DNA of 64,000 nucleotides from JAEWWD01 sp964440115. GTDB lineage: Bacteria; Bacillota; Clostridia; Christensenellales; CAG-138. This document shows, one piece after another, positions 1 to 8,741 of this stretch (positions are counted from its first letter, which is position 1; every line of letters begins with the position of its first letter). The stretch covers positions 248,001-312,000 of the forward strand of contig CAYTPV010000002.1 in assembly GCA_964440115.1 (NCBI GenBank). The letters are read 5' to 3'. The notes under the pieces are model-generated. The model was not told where the DNA came from. It saw nothing but the letters and a program-made list of their open reading frames with translations, and made no database searches. The translations under genes were made by a program, and so were the position numbers.

Positions 1-1
1 C

Positions 2-292
2 GGCCGCGGCGACAGCGGCGGTATGAGTGATTTCTTCGGGCTTGGCCAGATGCAGAATGTGGAGACCCGTGTACAGGTGGCGCAGATCGTAGTGGGCGGC
101 GCGGCCGAAAAGGCGGGTATAAAGACCGGCGACCTGATCCTGCAGGTGAACGACAAAGCAATTACTACGGGAAGTGAACTTGCGCAGGCAATCAGTGAAT
201 ATAAAGCCGGAGATGTGGCAAATATAAAACTAGAGCGGGACGGAAAAGAACTCAACGTCTCCGTGACATTCGGGGAGTACATCCCCAAGTAA
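2..292 (+). CDS. C-terminal part of a PDZ-domain protein, probably an HtrA/DegP-type serine protease (5' truncated)
   Basis: The reading frame is open to the window edge, so the start lies outside. The visible 96 or so residues form one PDZ domain: a VGGAAEKAGIKTGD segment (the usual GSPAAKAGLKxGD turn), then LILQVNDKAI, and a final beta strand with ELNVSVTFGE. HtrA/DegP proteases end in such a domain, which binds C-terminal tails of unfolded envelope proteins. The Gly/Ser-rich GRGDSGGM stretch just before it looks like a linker. The protease domain is not in the window, so a non-protease PDZ protein is possible. A strong intrinsic terminator follows about 50 bases downstream. Confidence 0.75.
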   Translation, partial: GRGDSGGMSDFFGLGQMQNVETRVQVAQIVVGGAAEKAGIKTGDLILQVNDKAITTGSELAQAISEYKAGDVANIKLERDGKELNVSVTFGEYIPK

Positions 293-342
293 GGTCATAA
301 CGCCAGAACAGGCGATGACATACCCCCAACCATCCTTAGAAG

Positions 343-378
343 GCAATGCCCGGCTCCCCCCGGGCATTGCTGTTTTTT
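343..378 (+). terminator. Intrinsic terminator after the PDZ protein gene
   Basis: Perfect 11-bp stem GCAATGCCCGG / CCGGGCATTGC (343-353 and 360-370) with a six-base loop, followed by TGTTTTTT. It ends transcription of the PDZ gene and separates it from the convergent zapA. Confidence 0.85.
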
Positions 379-509
379 GGGTAAAAGAACCACCGCCACT
401 TCAATTCGTAAGCTGGGAAAATGCATCGGCTTAGCTCGCCGGAAGGTTATTTTGGCATAGAAAAAGCGGGTGCTGCCCGCTTTGATGCTGATCAATGATT
501 ATTCGGTTT

Positions 510-842
510 TCAGCGCCCCAGCGTGGTTTCCTCAAACGGATACTTGACGGGCGCTTTTGCCGATTTCCGCTGAGGCATAACCGGCGTGGATAGGTGCCGC
601 AGTTCATCGATGCGGCGGTCGAGTTCTGCATATTGCTGCCTGAGCTTAAACAGCTCGTCCGCCATGTTCAGCGCGCTCAGCATAACACAGGTGCTGGTGC
701 TCAAGGCGGGATGTGCCTTTTGCAGTTCATCAACCTTTTCATCTACGTAAGCAGCTACGCTTTTGATATAGGTTTCGTCCTCCTGACCGCATAGGTGAAC
801 TGTCTGTCCGGCCACATGGACAGTTACACGCGTCTTCTGCAT
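510..842 (-). CDS. zapA: Cell division protein ZapA
   Basis: 110-residue protein of the ZapA family, which promotes FtsZ protofilament bundling at the division septum. The N-terminal beta region (TRVTVHVAGQTVHLCGQEDETYI) is followed by SVAAYVDEKVDELQ and a long helix containing SALNMADELFKLRQQYAELDRR, the expected coiled-coil dimerisation helix. The length matches the family. The ATG has an AAGGG site a few bases upstream, and a consensus promoter lies at 878-906. It is monocistronic and convergent with the PDZ gene. The tail after about residue 85 (PVMPQRKSAKAPVKYPF) is low in predicted structure. Confidence 0.9.
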   Translation of the reverse strand: MQKTRVTVHVAGQTVHLCGQEDETYIKSVAAYVDEKVDELQKAHPALSTSTCVMLSALNMADELFKLRQQYAELDRRIDELRHLSTPVMPQRKSAKAPVKYPFEETTLGR

Positions 843-877
843 GTACCCTTTAACCCCCGGTTTTATGACTTTTTACC

Positions 878-906
878 AGTATACCCCCAATTAGACTGTG
901 TTGCAA
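878..906 (-). promoter_or_regulatory. zapA promoter
   Basis: Reading on the minus strand: TTGCAA, 17 bases, TATACT. The -10 element lies about 35 bases upstream of the zapA ATG. Confidence 0.75.
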
Positions 907-972
907 GGGGAAAGCAGACATTATGGCTGGTCGATATAAGTAAATAAAATATTGTATTGCAAATATATGTGA

Positions 973-1006
973 TATAATGTAATCTCCGGGTGAATCGTGA
1001 TATAAT
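973..1006 (+). promoter_or_regulatory. Two candidate extended -10 promoters for the decarboxylase-subunit operon
   Basis: TGTGATATAAT (TATAAT at 973-978) and CGTGATATAAT (TATAAT at 1001-1006) both carry the TGn extension that can replace a good -35. Neither has a clear -35 box at 17 bases. They precede the beta-subunit gene by about 105-135 bases. Confidence 0.5.
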
Positions 1007-1110
1007 ACAAATCGCATACAGATTGTGAAACAGGGTGCTTTTCCTGTCCAATCTTTCATTATTTATTACCTATTTGCAATCATACAATAGAAAGGGGAAT
1101 ACTAGGGTTC

Positions 1111-2274
1111 ATGGACGCATTAAAAGGACTTTTAAGCGGCGTATTTTCATTTCAATGGCAGTATCTGATTATGTATGCCATCGGCGGCGTATTGATTTAT
1201 CTTGCCATTGCCAAGGATTATGAGCCAATGCTGCTGCTGCCCATTGGATTTGGAGCGATCGTCGTCAACCTGCCGCTTGCGGTTATCTGGGGTACGGCTG
1301 CTGAACCCGGCCTGCTGCAGGTGCTTCATAAGGCGGGCATACTCACAGAGCTGTTCCCGGCGCTCATATTCGTCGGAATCGGCGCGATGACGGATTTTCG
1401 GCCGCTGTTTGCCTCACCTAAAATGATGTTTTTCGGGGCGGCGGCGCAATTCGGTATTTTCTTCACCATTATGGCCGTCATAGGGTTGGATAAACTGTTT
1501 CCGGCGTTGAACTTCTCACTCAAAGACGCGGCGTCCATAGGCATCATCGGCGCGGCGGACGGTCCGACTTCCATCGTTGTCGCCTCGCAGTTCTCACCGA
1601 AGCTGCTCGGCCCCATATCCGTTGCGGCATATTCCTATATGTCGCTGGTGCCGATTATACAGCCTCCTGTCATCCGTGCGATTACGACGAAAAAGGAACG
1701 CTGCATCCGCATGCGTTACGGCGATGTGACTCTGCCCAAGTGGCTAATGGTGCTTTTCCCCATAGGCGTTACCGTCATTTCCGGCATACTGGCGCCTTCG
1801 AGCACGCCGCTGATCGGCCTTCTGATGTTCGGCAATCTTCTGCGCGAAGCGGGCGTGGTTGACAGGCTGTTTAAGGCAGCGCAGAACGAGCTTTCCAATA
1901 TCGTGACATTGCTGCTGGGCATTACGATTGGCGCGACAATGTATTATGAAAGCTTCCTGAGCACGCAGACACTGGTTATTCTTGCTCTGGGCCTTGTGGC
2001 ATTTGTGTTTGATACGATTGGCGGCGTGTTGTTCGCAAAGCTGCTCAATCTGTTTATGAAAGAAAAGGTCAACCCGATGATAGGCGCGGCGGGTATTTCG
2101 GCGTTCCCCATGGCTGCACGTATCGTGCAGCGTATGGCAAAGGAAGAGGATCCGTCTAACTTCATACTCATGCAGGCGGTCGGCGCAAATGTATCCGGCC
2201 AGCTGGGCTCCGTTATCGCGGGCAGTGTCATTCTGGCCATTGTGCCGGTGCTGATGACAATGATCGGAGGTTAA
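1111..2274 (+). CDS. Sodium ion-translocating decarboxylase, beta subunit (OadB/GcdB/MmdB family)
   Basis: 387-residue integral membrane protein, the usual length for the beta subunit of biotin-dependent Na+ pumps (oxaloacetate, glutaconyl-CoA or methylmalonyl-CoA decarboxylases). This subunit decarboxylates carboxybiotin and exports Na+. Diagnostic segments are present: the DAASIGIIGAADGPTSIVVA loop with the Asp needed for ion transport, the KLLGPISVAAYSYMSLVPIIQPP helix, and the C-terminal ANVSGQLGSVIAG motif. Nine or so hydrophobic helices are visible. The ATG follows a GGGGAAT site. The biotin carrier and carboxyltransferase alpha subunit are not adjacent, so the substrate cannot be assigned. 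A tiny gamma-like gene begins 5 bases after the stop. Confidence 0.92.
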   Translation: MDALKGLLSGVFSFQWQYLIMYAIGGVLIYLAIAKDYEPMLLLPIGFGAIVVNLPLAVIWGTAAEPGLLQVLHKAGILTELFPALIFVGIGAMTDFRPLFASPKMMFFGAAAQFGIFFTIMAVIGLDKLFPALNFSLKDAASIGIIGAADGPTSIVVASQFSPKLLGPISVAAYSYMSLVPIIQPPVIRAITTKKERCIRMRYGDVTLPKWLMVLFPIGVTVISGILAPSSTPLIGLLMFGNLLREAGVVDRLFKAAQNELSNIVTLLLGITIGATMYYESFLSTQTLVILALGLVAFVFDTIGGVLFAKLLNLFMKEKVNPMIGAAGISAFPMAARIVQRMAKEEDPSNFILMQAVGANVSGQLGSVIAGSVILAIVPVLMTMIGG

Positions 2275-2279
2275 CGACT

Positions 2280-2423
2280 ATGAAAATCGATATCGTACAG
2301 GCCGGTTGGGCCGTGATGGGGTTGGGTCTGCTGGGCGTATTCGTTGCGCTGGTATTGATATTTATTTTTGCCAAAATACTGTTGGCCATCAACCGTAAAT
2401 GGCCTGCTAAGAGCGAGGATTGA
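2280..2423 (+). CDS. Small single-span membrane protein, OadG/gamma-like subunit of the Na+ decarboxylase
   Basis: A 47-residue open frame starts 5 bases after the beta-subunit stop, with CGGAGGTTAACGACT as its ribosome site inside the end of that gene. The product begins MKIDIVQAGW, has one strong transmembrane helix (GLGLLGVFVALVLIFIFAKI), and ends in a basic/acidic tail (NRKWPAKSED). Size, topology and position next to the beta gene fit the poorly conserved gamma/OadG subunits that hold the pump together. There is no metal-binding His-rich tail as in enterobacterial OadG, so the assignment rests on context and topology. Confidence 0.7.
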   Translation: MKIDIVQAGWAVMGLGLLGVFVALVLIFIFAKILLAINRKWPAKSED

Positions 2424-2447
2424 TCTGCGGTTTGGGGAGGGTATGGT

Positions 2448-3770
2448 ATGCTTGAAGCGCTGCGGGGACTGACCATCAGTCCAACGCTCGAAAATATCAT
2501 ACGATCTGAGGAAACCGTGTGGATAAATCCAAGTTTGGAATCGGCTGATCAAGCCGCAATACACGCGGCATTCTCTCAAGCGGATATCGATGACGCGGCG
2601 CAAAGGCTTTGTCGCCTTGCGCCGCTCGTAAAAGAACTGTTTGCGGATACGGCGGGGCAGAATGGGATCATCGAATCCCCTCTTGCGCCCGCTTTTCGTA
2701 TGCAGGCGGCGCTGGGGCAGCATGTTTTTGGTAAGCTGTACATCAAGCGAGACGACAGTCTTCCCATCGCCGGGTCGGTGAAAGCGCGCGGCGGCGTGTA
2801 TGAGGTGCTCAAGCACGCGGAAGAACTTGCGATTGCAAACGGACTTTATAATAAGAACGACTCTGCCCTCAAGCTGCTGAGCACGGATTGCAGAGAACTC
2901 TTTTCAAAACACCGCATACAGGTTGGCTCTACGGGCAATCTTGGGTTGAGCATCGGCATTACAGGCGCGGCGCTTGGGTTTGACGTGACGGTGCATATGT
3001 CTGCTGACGCCCGGCAATGGAAAAAAGATTTGCTCAGAAGCCACGGCGTAAGAGTGGCAGAGTACCTTTCTGACTATACGGAAGCCGTAAAAAGCGGGCG
3101 CAGGCAGTCAGAGCAGGATGCAAATAGCTATTTCGTGGATGATGAAAATTCCGCCGACTTGTTTCTGGGGTATGCGGTGGCGGCGCAGAGGCTCAAATCA
3201 CAGGTTTTACAACAAGACATACGGGTGGATAATGAGCATCCGCTGTTTGTGTATATCCCGTGCGGTGTGGGCGGCGCACCTGCGGGCATTGCGTTTGGTC
3301 TCAAGCTGCTGTTTGGAGACAACGCGCATATTTTTCTTGCGGAACCCGTACAGGCGCCCTGTATGTTATTGGGACTTGCGACGGGGCTGCTCAGCGGCAT
3401 CTGCGTGCAGGACGCGGGGCTGACCGGCGTAACGCTGGCGGATGGTCTTGCGGTAGGAAGGCCTTCCGGTCTTGCGGGCGGCGTACTGCGTACGATCGTA
3501 TCCGGCATATTCACCGTGCAGGATGCGGCATTGCTGCGCTGGCTGCGCTTATGTTATTCCGTGGAAGATCTATTTATGGAACCGTCTGCCTGCGCGGGAT
3601 TCTTTGGGCCGGACCGGCTGTTTGCCACTGAAGAGGGGGAGGCGTACGTGCAGCGACATGGACTTTCTCCTTATCTGAATAACAGCACGCATATCGTCTG
3701 GGCGACGGGCGGCGGCATGGTGCCGCAGGACATTCGCAGAGAATATCTGCGTATGTCAGATACTGAATAA
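2448..3770 (+). CDS. dsdA: D-serine ammonia-lyase (D-serine dehydratase)
   Basis: 440-residue PLP enzyme converting D-serine to pyruvate and ammonia, the length typical of DsdA. The SPL and YIKRDDSLPIAGSVKARGG block gives the PLP Lys at about residue 112. The phosphate-binding loop (QVGSTGNLGLSIG) and the C-terminal FMEPSACAGFFGP and WATGGGMVP motifs are all present. It begins 24 bases after the gamma-like subunit gene with a GGGAGG site, so it is probably co-transcribed. One possible link is that pyruvate feeds carboxylation/decarboxylation metabolism, but this is only inference. A short terminator follows. Confidence 0.93.
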   Translation: MLEALRGLTISPTLENIIRSEETVWINPSLESADQAAIHAAFSQADIDDAAQRLCRLAPLVKELFADTAGQNGIIESPLAPAFRMQAALGQHVFGKLYIKRDDSLPIAGSVKARGGVYEVLKHAEELAIANGLYNKNDSALKLLSTDCRELFSKHRIQVGSTGNLGLSIGITGAALGFDVTVHMSADARQWKKDLLRSHGVRVAEYLSDYTEAVKSGRRQSEQDANSYFVDDENSADLFLGYAVAAQRLKSQVLQQDIRVDNEHPLFVYIPCGVGGAPAGIAFGLKLLFGDNAHIFLAEPVQAPCMLLGLATGLLSGICVQDAGLTGVTLADGLAVGRPSGLAGGVLRTIVSGIFTVQDAALLRWLRLCYSVEDLFMEPSACAGFFGPDRLFATEEGEAYVQRHGLSPYLNNSTHIVWATGGGMVPQDIRREYLRMSDTE

Positions 3771-3779
3771 GAATGAGAG

Positions 3780-3798
3780 CCGCTGATAAGCGGTTTTT
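3780..3798 (+). terminator. Short intrinsic terminator after dsdA
   Basis: CCGCT-GATA-AGCGG followed by TTTTTGT, starting about 10 bases after the dsdA stop. The stem is only 5 bp, so termination may be partial. Confidence 0.6.
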
Positions 3799-3868
3799 GT
3801 ATATTGAACATTGGACTTTGCAGACGACTGAAGTATGATTTGTATAAGAACGGGATGAGGGGTGCGGT

Positions 3869-4693
3869 ATGCTGATCAAGGTTTTGGTGGAAAATACGGC
3901 TGTTTCGGATTCGTTTCAGACTGAGCATGGATTGAGCTTATATATTGAGGCAAACGGCCATAAACTGATCTTTGACATGGGCAGGGGAGAGCTCTTTTTG
4001 CAAAATGCGGTTAAGCTTGGCGTCGATATTGAGGATGTTGAGTTTGCGGCATTGTCGCATGGGCATCACGACCACGGAGGCGGGATGGAAGCGTTTTTGC
4101 GTGAGAACAGCAAAGCGTCCGTCTACCTGCACCAGAGGGCTATGGACAAACATTATTCCACGAAGCCGGATGGCAGCATAGCGGAAATAGGGCTTGATGA
4201 AAGGCTTGTTCACAGCGGCAGGCTGGTGTTCACATCCGATCGGTATGAGATTGCGCCGGGGTTTGGTCTGTTCTGCAATGTTACGAGCAGGGAGCATTTT
4301 TCTAAGGCGAACAAAACACTGCTGATGGAGCTAGATGGGGAACAGGTAGAGGATATATTTGAGCACGAGCAGAATCTCATCATCACCGAGGGGAATACTG
4401 TGGCACTGTTCGCCGGCTGCGCGCACAACGGTATCATCAACATATTAAAAAGGATGGAAGAGATCGGGTATCGCGCGCCGGATTATGTATTTGGCGGCTT
4501 CCATCTGTTCAATCCCACCCATAAAAAGAGCGAAGCACCGGAGCTCATACGCAGCGTTGGGGAATACCTGAGCAATACGCCGTCCATCTATTATACCGGT
4601 CACTGCACGGGGCAGGAAGCTTATGACCAATTGAAGGGCATGATGGGGGACAGAATGCGGTACATGGCGACGGGAAGCGTGATTGAAATCTGA
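3869..4693 (+). CDS. MBL-fold metallohydrolase (COG1237-type)
   Basis: 274-residue metallo-beta-lactamase-fold protein. The metal-binding motif HGHHDHGGG lies at about residues 64-72. Further ligand regions are AGCAHNGIINILKR, FGGFHLF and YYTGHCTG near the C-terminus. This architecture matches the COG1237 group, some archaeal members of which are linked to the dihydropteroate-like step of methanopterin synthesis. The group is widespread and most members have unknown substrates, so that function should not be assumed. The gene follows a GAGGGG site, has a terminator on each side and is probably expressed alone. Cytoplasmic; no signal peptide. Confidence 0.85.
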   Translation: MLIKVLVENTAVSDSFQTEHGLSLYIEANGHKLIFDMGRGELFLQNAVKLGVDIEDVEFAALSHGHHDHGGGMEAFLRENSKASVYLHQRAMDKHYSTKPDGSIAEIGLDERLVHSGRLVFTSDRYEIAPGFGLFCNVTSREHFSKANKTLLMELDGEQVEDIFEHEQNLIITEGNTVALFAGCAHNGIINILKRMEEIGYRAPDYVFGGFHLFNPTHKKSEAPELIRSVGEYLSNTPSIYYTGHCTGQEAYDQLKGMMGDRMRYMATGSVIEI

Positions 4694-4711
4694 CCGCTAC
4701 GAATGATATTG

Positions 4712-4745
4712 GGGCTGCCTCACATCACAGAGGCAGCCCTTTGTT
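4712..4745 (+). terminator. Intrinsic terminator after the MBL gene
   Basis: GGGCTGCCTC / GAGGCAGCCC (4712-4721, 4730-4739) followed by TTTGTT. Confidence 0.85.
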
Positions 4746-4857
4746 GATATGGGAGTATCATTTCCTCAGCTCACCCGGATGCAAAAATGCAGCCTTTGCT
4801 TGCCCGAAAATTGATTTACAATATGCCCGTCGTGTGTCAGTGGTTCCTTTAACGCGC

Positions 4858-5091
4858 TTACAGTTCCAGTGAGAGCATGTCTTCACAGCGTTCCATCATG
4901 TACCTATAGGCATCCCGAATACCCTGATTATAAATTGCGGGCCCCAGCTCATCGACAATGAAATTCAGCAGCAGCGTGGCGGAAAGATTTCCGATATTCT
5001 CGCCGCGCTCCTTTTCATAAAAGTCCTGAATTTTTACACACAGTTCCTGCCGCTCTTCTTTCGAGAGCCTTATTCTGCTTTCGTTGTGCAT
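4858..5091 (-). CDS. DUF2164 family protein
   Basis: 77-residue cytoplasmic protein. The RLSKEERQELCVKIQDFYEKERGE start and the NLSATLLLNFIVDELGPAIYNQGIRDA core match DUF2164, a small family with no known function. It stands alone between a plus-strand terminator and the ABC exporter operon. No stronger clue to its role is visible. Confidence 0.8.
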   Translation of the reverse strand: MHNESRIRLSKEERQELCVKIQDFYEKERGENIGNLSATLLLNFIVDELGPAIYNQGIRDAYRYMMERCEDMLSLEL

Positions 5092-5199
5092 ATCTGCCTC
5101 CCGCTTTCTATTCCCCCGTTTTTCATTCCGTCAGCAATCCTGCATTGATCAAAGTTGCTTCTGCTATCCTGCAATTGCCGATATCCGTTTCTCTCAGAC

Positions 5200-5237
5200 G
5201 AAAATATAGCCATGGAAACTTTTGTATCCATGGCTAT
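5200..5237 (-). terminator. Terminator of the ABC-2 exporter operon
   Basis: ATAGCCATGG / CCATGGCTAT (5206-5215 and 5228-5237) with a 12-base loop. On the minus strand it is followed by ATTTTC. It lies about 45 bases beyond the stop of the last permease gene. Confidence 0.7.
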
Positions 5238-5280
5238 CATGCATCATACTTGCCTGTTCGTCAAGTCGGATAACAATAGG

Positions 5281-6474
5281 CTACGCGGTATGTACTGCCG
5301 GAGAATGACGCAAGGGTGCTGTATCCGCACGGCGCGAGAGCACCAGCGTAAGCGATACCATGGCAAGCGCGAAGCCCAGCTGAATGAGTATGCAATACAC
5401 AACAGGCATCACCGTGGAAGCATCCAGCAGCCGCAGAGCGCCGAGCGTGTCGTTGGCGCGCACATACCAGTAGGAGGGAAAGAACCGTGCTACGGCCAAT
5501 ACGTTCTCTCCCAGCAACGATTGCGGTACAAACCCGCCGGAAAGGAATGTCATGCCCAGCGACAGGGAATTGGCTACGGCAGCCTGCGCGCTGCGGCTTT
5601 TGATGAGCGTGCCGATCAGGTAGCTCATGGAAAGACCCACAAGGCAAAGCGTCAGCATGTTCAGCAATAAGAGAAGTCCGGTCGTACTCAAGAGCGTTTT
5701 GCCGAATACCGCAAAGGCGCACAGTGTCAGAAGTATCCATACCGCGAGCATGTAGAGCGAGTTTGCGAGCAGGCTTTGCAGGTGAACACTGCTGCCTGGC
5801 AGCGGCGCGCATTGCGTACGCTGCAGCCTCTCCGTTTGCCGAAACGCCAGAAGCGTAGAGGAGACACCCAACACCAAAAGGGAAAGTATTGCGTAGGATG
5901 CTGCGTTGAAAAACGGCGCGATGTCACTATGTTCCGCCATGGTACTGCCAAATGTCGCCATAGTGACATTTGCTTTATGTGCAATGTCTTGCAGCGTATT
6001 GGTTACTATTGCCTGCTGATCCTCGGTGCCGTACTTCGTATACAGCCGCGCGGTGTTCAGATAAGATTCTGTGAGCATATCCGCATAAATAGTGGCAGGC
6101 GCGTCGGGTACGCTGCGCTTTTCGATGACAGGGCTGCCGCCGCTTAGGAACTCCTGCGTGAAACCTGCAGGGATATAGAGTATGCAGTCCACCTTGCGGA
6201 AGAAAAGCGCGTCCCGCTGCGCTTCGTCGTCAGTTCCAATGCCGATAATCTCGGCATTGTTCGTAAGATATTCGGTAAGACCATTCGTGAGCGGCGCTTC
6301 CGCATCAAGATTGACGATGGCCAGCTTGGGTTTGCTTTCCATGAAGGACGCAATGTTGTTGGTGCCCTGCGTAAATTGCATGGTCATTGTCACAGAAAGA
6401 AACGCGACGATATAGATGGACAGTGTAGGCAGATTTTTGCGTATGATTTTCAGGCATGCGTTAAATACTTGCAT
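5281..6474 (-). CDS. ABC-2 type transporter permease
   Basis: 397-residue membrane protein with the ABC-2 exporter layout: one N-terminal transmembrane helix (LPTLSIYIVAFLSVTMTM), a large extracellular segment of about 150 residues, then a cluster of five or six C-terminal helices starting at about residue 185. YhgE/Pip and LnrM/N-like permeases share this plan. Its start overlaps the end of the next permease gene by 14 bases, and the ATPase gene lies upstream, so the three form one operon. It probably acts as a half-transporter with its neighbour. The substrate is unknown; drug, lipid or antimicrobial peptide export is usual for such systems. Confidence 0.85.
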   Translation of the reverse strand: MQVFNACLKIIRKNLPTLSIYIVAFLSVTMTMQFTQGTNNIASFMESKPKLAIVNLDAEAPLTNGLTEYLTNNAEIIGIGTDDEAQRDALFFRKVDCILYIPAGFTQEFLSGGSPVIEKRSVPDAPATIYADMLTESYLNTARLYTKYGTEDQQAIVTNTLQDIAHKANVTMATFGSTMAEHSDIAPFFNAASYAILSLLVLGVSSTLLAFRQTERLQRTQCAPLPGSSVHLQSLLANSLYMLAVWILLTLCAFAVFGKTLLSTTGLLLLLNMLTLCLVGLSMSYLIGTLIKSRSAQAAVANSLSLGMTFLSGGFVPQSLLGENVLAVARFFPSYWYVRANDTLGALRLLDASTVMPVVYCILIQLGFALAMVSLTLVLSRRADTAPLRHSPAVHTA

Positions 6475-7606
6475 AGGATTGCCTCCTCATCACCAGGCAG
6501 GTCGCTAGGCAAAGCGCGGCGCTCAAACCAAGCAGAATGTACATGTTCGTCGCGTATCGGCTCAGACTGTCGTAATAGTACAGGCTGTACAGCGCATCGG
6601 ATATCAGGCTTGCAGGGTTTATGTAGGCGAGGGGTGTCAGATATGTCTGCACGACATATTTCATGCCCGGCCACATCATACCGGAAAGGAAGCTTGCAAA
6701 TATCGTGCCGCCTATGGCTACGCCATATTTGAGTCCTTCCGATTTTATGCTTACGCTGATGGCGGTGCCCATGAATACGCCGCTGATCGCGCCAAGCGCA
6801 CAGGTCAGTGCCACGTATCCCGCCCGGGGGCCAAAGTCTATACCCAGCGCATATCGAAGGTAACAGAATACAACGAGCGATACGACGATCTCAAACAACA
6901 GCACTGCGGCGATGTTGCAAAGGAATATGCGAATTTTTGCAATCGGCGCCGTGTTGACGCGCGCAGCCCGTGCGGACATATTTGCCTGTATCTTAATGAC
7001 CTCGTCAACCGCCACGGTTGAACCCAACAAGCATGTCATAGCAAGCAGCGCGTAGAAGTAGACGACCGTTGTGCTCATGGGACGGTTGGGATCTTGCCGT
7101 TGTGCAAGATATTCCGTGCGATTGCCTATATCCGCTAGGATGGATTGTGCAGCGGATGGGCTTTGGGCTAAAAGCGTATGCGCGGTTGCGCTCGTCTGCA
7201 GGTACGTATCCAGAAAAGACTTCGCAATCGTCTGGTTAAAGCCGCTGGCGCTGACAACGAGGGATACGTCCTCTTCGCTGTTGTAAACATAGTAGCCGCT
7301 GATTTTGCCTTTCTGCAGAAGTTCGTCCGCTTTCTCTTTGGTTGTTTCGGTCAAAACAAACATATTGTTTCCGTTTGTTTCTGTGGCCGATACGGCGCGA
7401 AGCGCCGTGTAAAACGGCGTCGTCCTGATATCCTGCTCAGATGTCACTGCAATGGGCACGGGGGAGAACGCATCCGCTTTATCGAGGTTGCCGAATGCAA
7501 AATGGAACAATGTAGCCATCAGCAGCGGATAGAGGAAGGCCCAGAACACTACTTCCCGCGTGCGAAACAGCATTTTGATATTCGCCGTGAACAGATGCCT
7601 GAACAT
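6461..7606 (-). CDS. ABC-2 type transporter permease
   Basis: 381-residue partner of the adjacent permease with the same topology: a first helix (VVFWAFLYPLLMATLFHFAF), an extracellular domain, then helices from about residue 180 (VVYFYALLAMTCLLG) to the C-terminus. The motif SGMMWPGMKYVVQTYLTPLAYINPASLISDALY is typical of ABC-2 membrane proteins. It starts 10 bases after the ATPase stop. Two different permeases with one ATPase, next to a NarL-type two-component system, resembles the LnrLMN antibiotic-resistance arrangement; that comparison is from gene order only. Confidence 0.87.
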   Translation of the reverse strand: MFRHLFTANIKMLFRTREVVFWAFLYPLLMATLFHFAFGNLDKADAFSPVPIAVTSEQDIRTTPFYTALRAVSATETNGNNMFVLTETTKEKADELLQKGKISGYYVYNSEEDVSLVVSASGFNQTIAKSFLDTYLQTSATAHTLLAQSPSAAQSILADIGNRTEYLAQRQDPNRPMSTTVVYFYALLAMTCLLGSTVAVDEVIKIQANMSARAARVNTAPIAKIRIFLCNIAAVLLFEIVVSLVVFCYLRYALGIDFGPRAGYVALTCALGAISGVFMGTAISVSIKSEGLKYGVAIGGTIFASFLSGMMWPGMKYVVQTYLTPLAYINPASLISDALYSLYYYDSLSRYATNMYILLGLSAALCLATCLVMRRQSYASI

Positions 7607-7615
7607 GTTTGCCTC

Positions 7616-8548
7616 CTAATCCCGCAGTTCGCGTCCCGTTAATTCCAGGAACACGTCGTTGAGCGTGGGCAGTTCCGAATAAATGCGGCCGAACTCAATT
7701 GAGTGGCTGTGCAGATATTCGAGTATTGCCGTCAGATTGTTTTTACCGCGCTCTGATTTAATAAGCAGCGTGTTTTCGGAGTATTCTACGCCGGTCACAC
7801 CATGCAGCGCGCCAATTCCTTCCACGGCCGCGTGATTGAGGTGATAGCTTTCCACCGTGATTTTTTCGCCGGTGCTGATCATAGCCTTGAGTTCGCCGTT
7901 GGTGCCGCTTGCGATTACCCGGCCCTTATCCATGATGGCGATACGGCTGCAGATGCGCTCTACCTCTTCCATATAGTGCGAAGTGTAGAGTATGGTCGCA
8001 CCTTCGCGGTTGAGGCGCAGAATACCTTCAAGAATATTGTTACGGCTTTGCGGGTCCACCGCTACGGTGGGTTCATCCAATATGATCAGCTTGGGTTTGT
8101 GTGCTATTCCGCACGCGATGTTCAGCCTGCGCAGCAAACCGCCGCTGAGCTTCTTGGGGAAGAACTTCTCGTGATCTTTTAAGCCCACAAATTCTATGGC
8201 TTCTTCTACGAGAGTTGCGCGCTGCTGTTTATCACGGATATACAGGCCGCAGAAATAATCGATGTTCTCACGCACCGTCAGTTCATCAAACACGGCGACG
8301 TTTTGCGGTACCACGCCGATGTTGCGCTTCGTTTCGTATGCAAGCGGTGACATGGGCTTTGAGAATACGCTGATATCTCCCTTATCGTAACGCAGCAGCG
8401 CAAGTATGCAGTTTATGGCGGTTGTTTTCCCCGAACCATTCGGACCAAGCAGACCGAATATTTCCCCTTCGGCGATGGACAGATTTAGGTGATCCAGCGC
8501 CACAAGCTGACCGTAGCGTTTGACCAGATTTTGCACATTCACAACCAT
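7616..8548 (-). CDS. ABC exporter ATP-binding protein
   Basis: 310-residue ATPase that powers the two downstream permeases. It has Walker A GLLGPNGSGKTTAIN, Q-loop VVPQNVAV, signature LSGGLLRRLNIA, Walker B LIILDEPTVAVD, and an H-loop in LYTSHYMEE. The extra 80 or so C-terminal residues after the ABC domain are usual for ABC-2 exporters of the DrrA/YhaQ type. The start has an AGAGGGG site. It is first in the operon and divergent from the sensor kinase gene, so the two-component system may control it. Confidence 0.93.
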   Translation of the reverse strand: MVVNVQNLVKRYGQLVALDHLNLSIAEGEIFGLLGPNGSGKTTAINCILALLRYDKGDISVFSKPMSPLAYETKRNIGVVPQNVAVFDELTVRENIDYFCGLYIRDKQQRATLVEEAIEFVGLKDHEKFFPKKLSGGLLRRLNIACGIAHKPKLIILDEPTVAVDPQSRNNILEGILRLNREGATILYTSHYMEEVERICSRIAIMDKGRVIASGTNGELKAMISTGEKITVESYHLNHAAVEGIGALHGVTGVEYSENTLLIKSERGKNNLTAILEYLHSHSIEFGRIYSELPTLNDVFLELTGRELRD

Positions 8549-8741
8549 TTTGGTTACCCCTCTCTTTCATGTTTGCAGTATACCGCCGATAGGAGCGCGC
8601 CGGTAGTGAAGCGTATCCAATTGCATCGTGACATCCGTCATTTTTGTGCGTGACTCAAAGAATGTGCGGCGGCTTTTTTTCAGTGAGCGCGTATGATATA
8701 CTCCACAAAGAGGCGGATATGCCGCCACCGGGGGCGTATGT
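8549..8741. promoter_or_regulatory. Divergent intergenic region between the ABC exporter and the two-component system
   Basis: About 190 bases with a candidate -10 TATACT for each direction (TGATATACT near 8696 for the kinase; GGTATACT near 8580 on the minus strand for the ATPase). Neither has a good -35, which would suit activator control by the encoded response regulator. No clear inverted repeat for the regulator was found. Confidence 0.4.

Noticed and set aside
5155..5670. 171-codon plus-strand frame over the end of the ABC-2 permease gene
   Set aside because: It starts in the intergenic terminator, runs antisense to a conserved membrane protein gene and has an Arg/Gln/His-rich composition.
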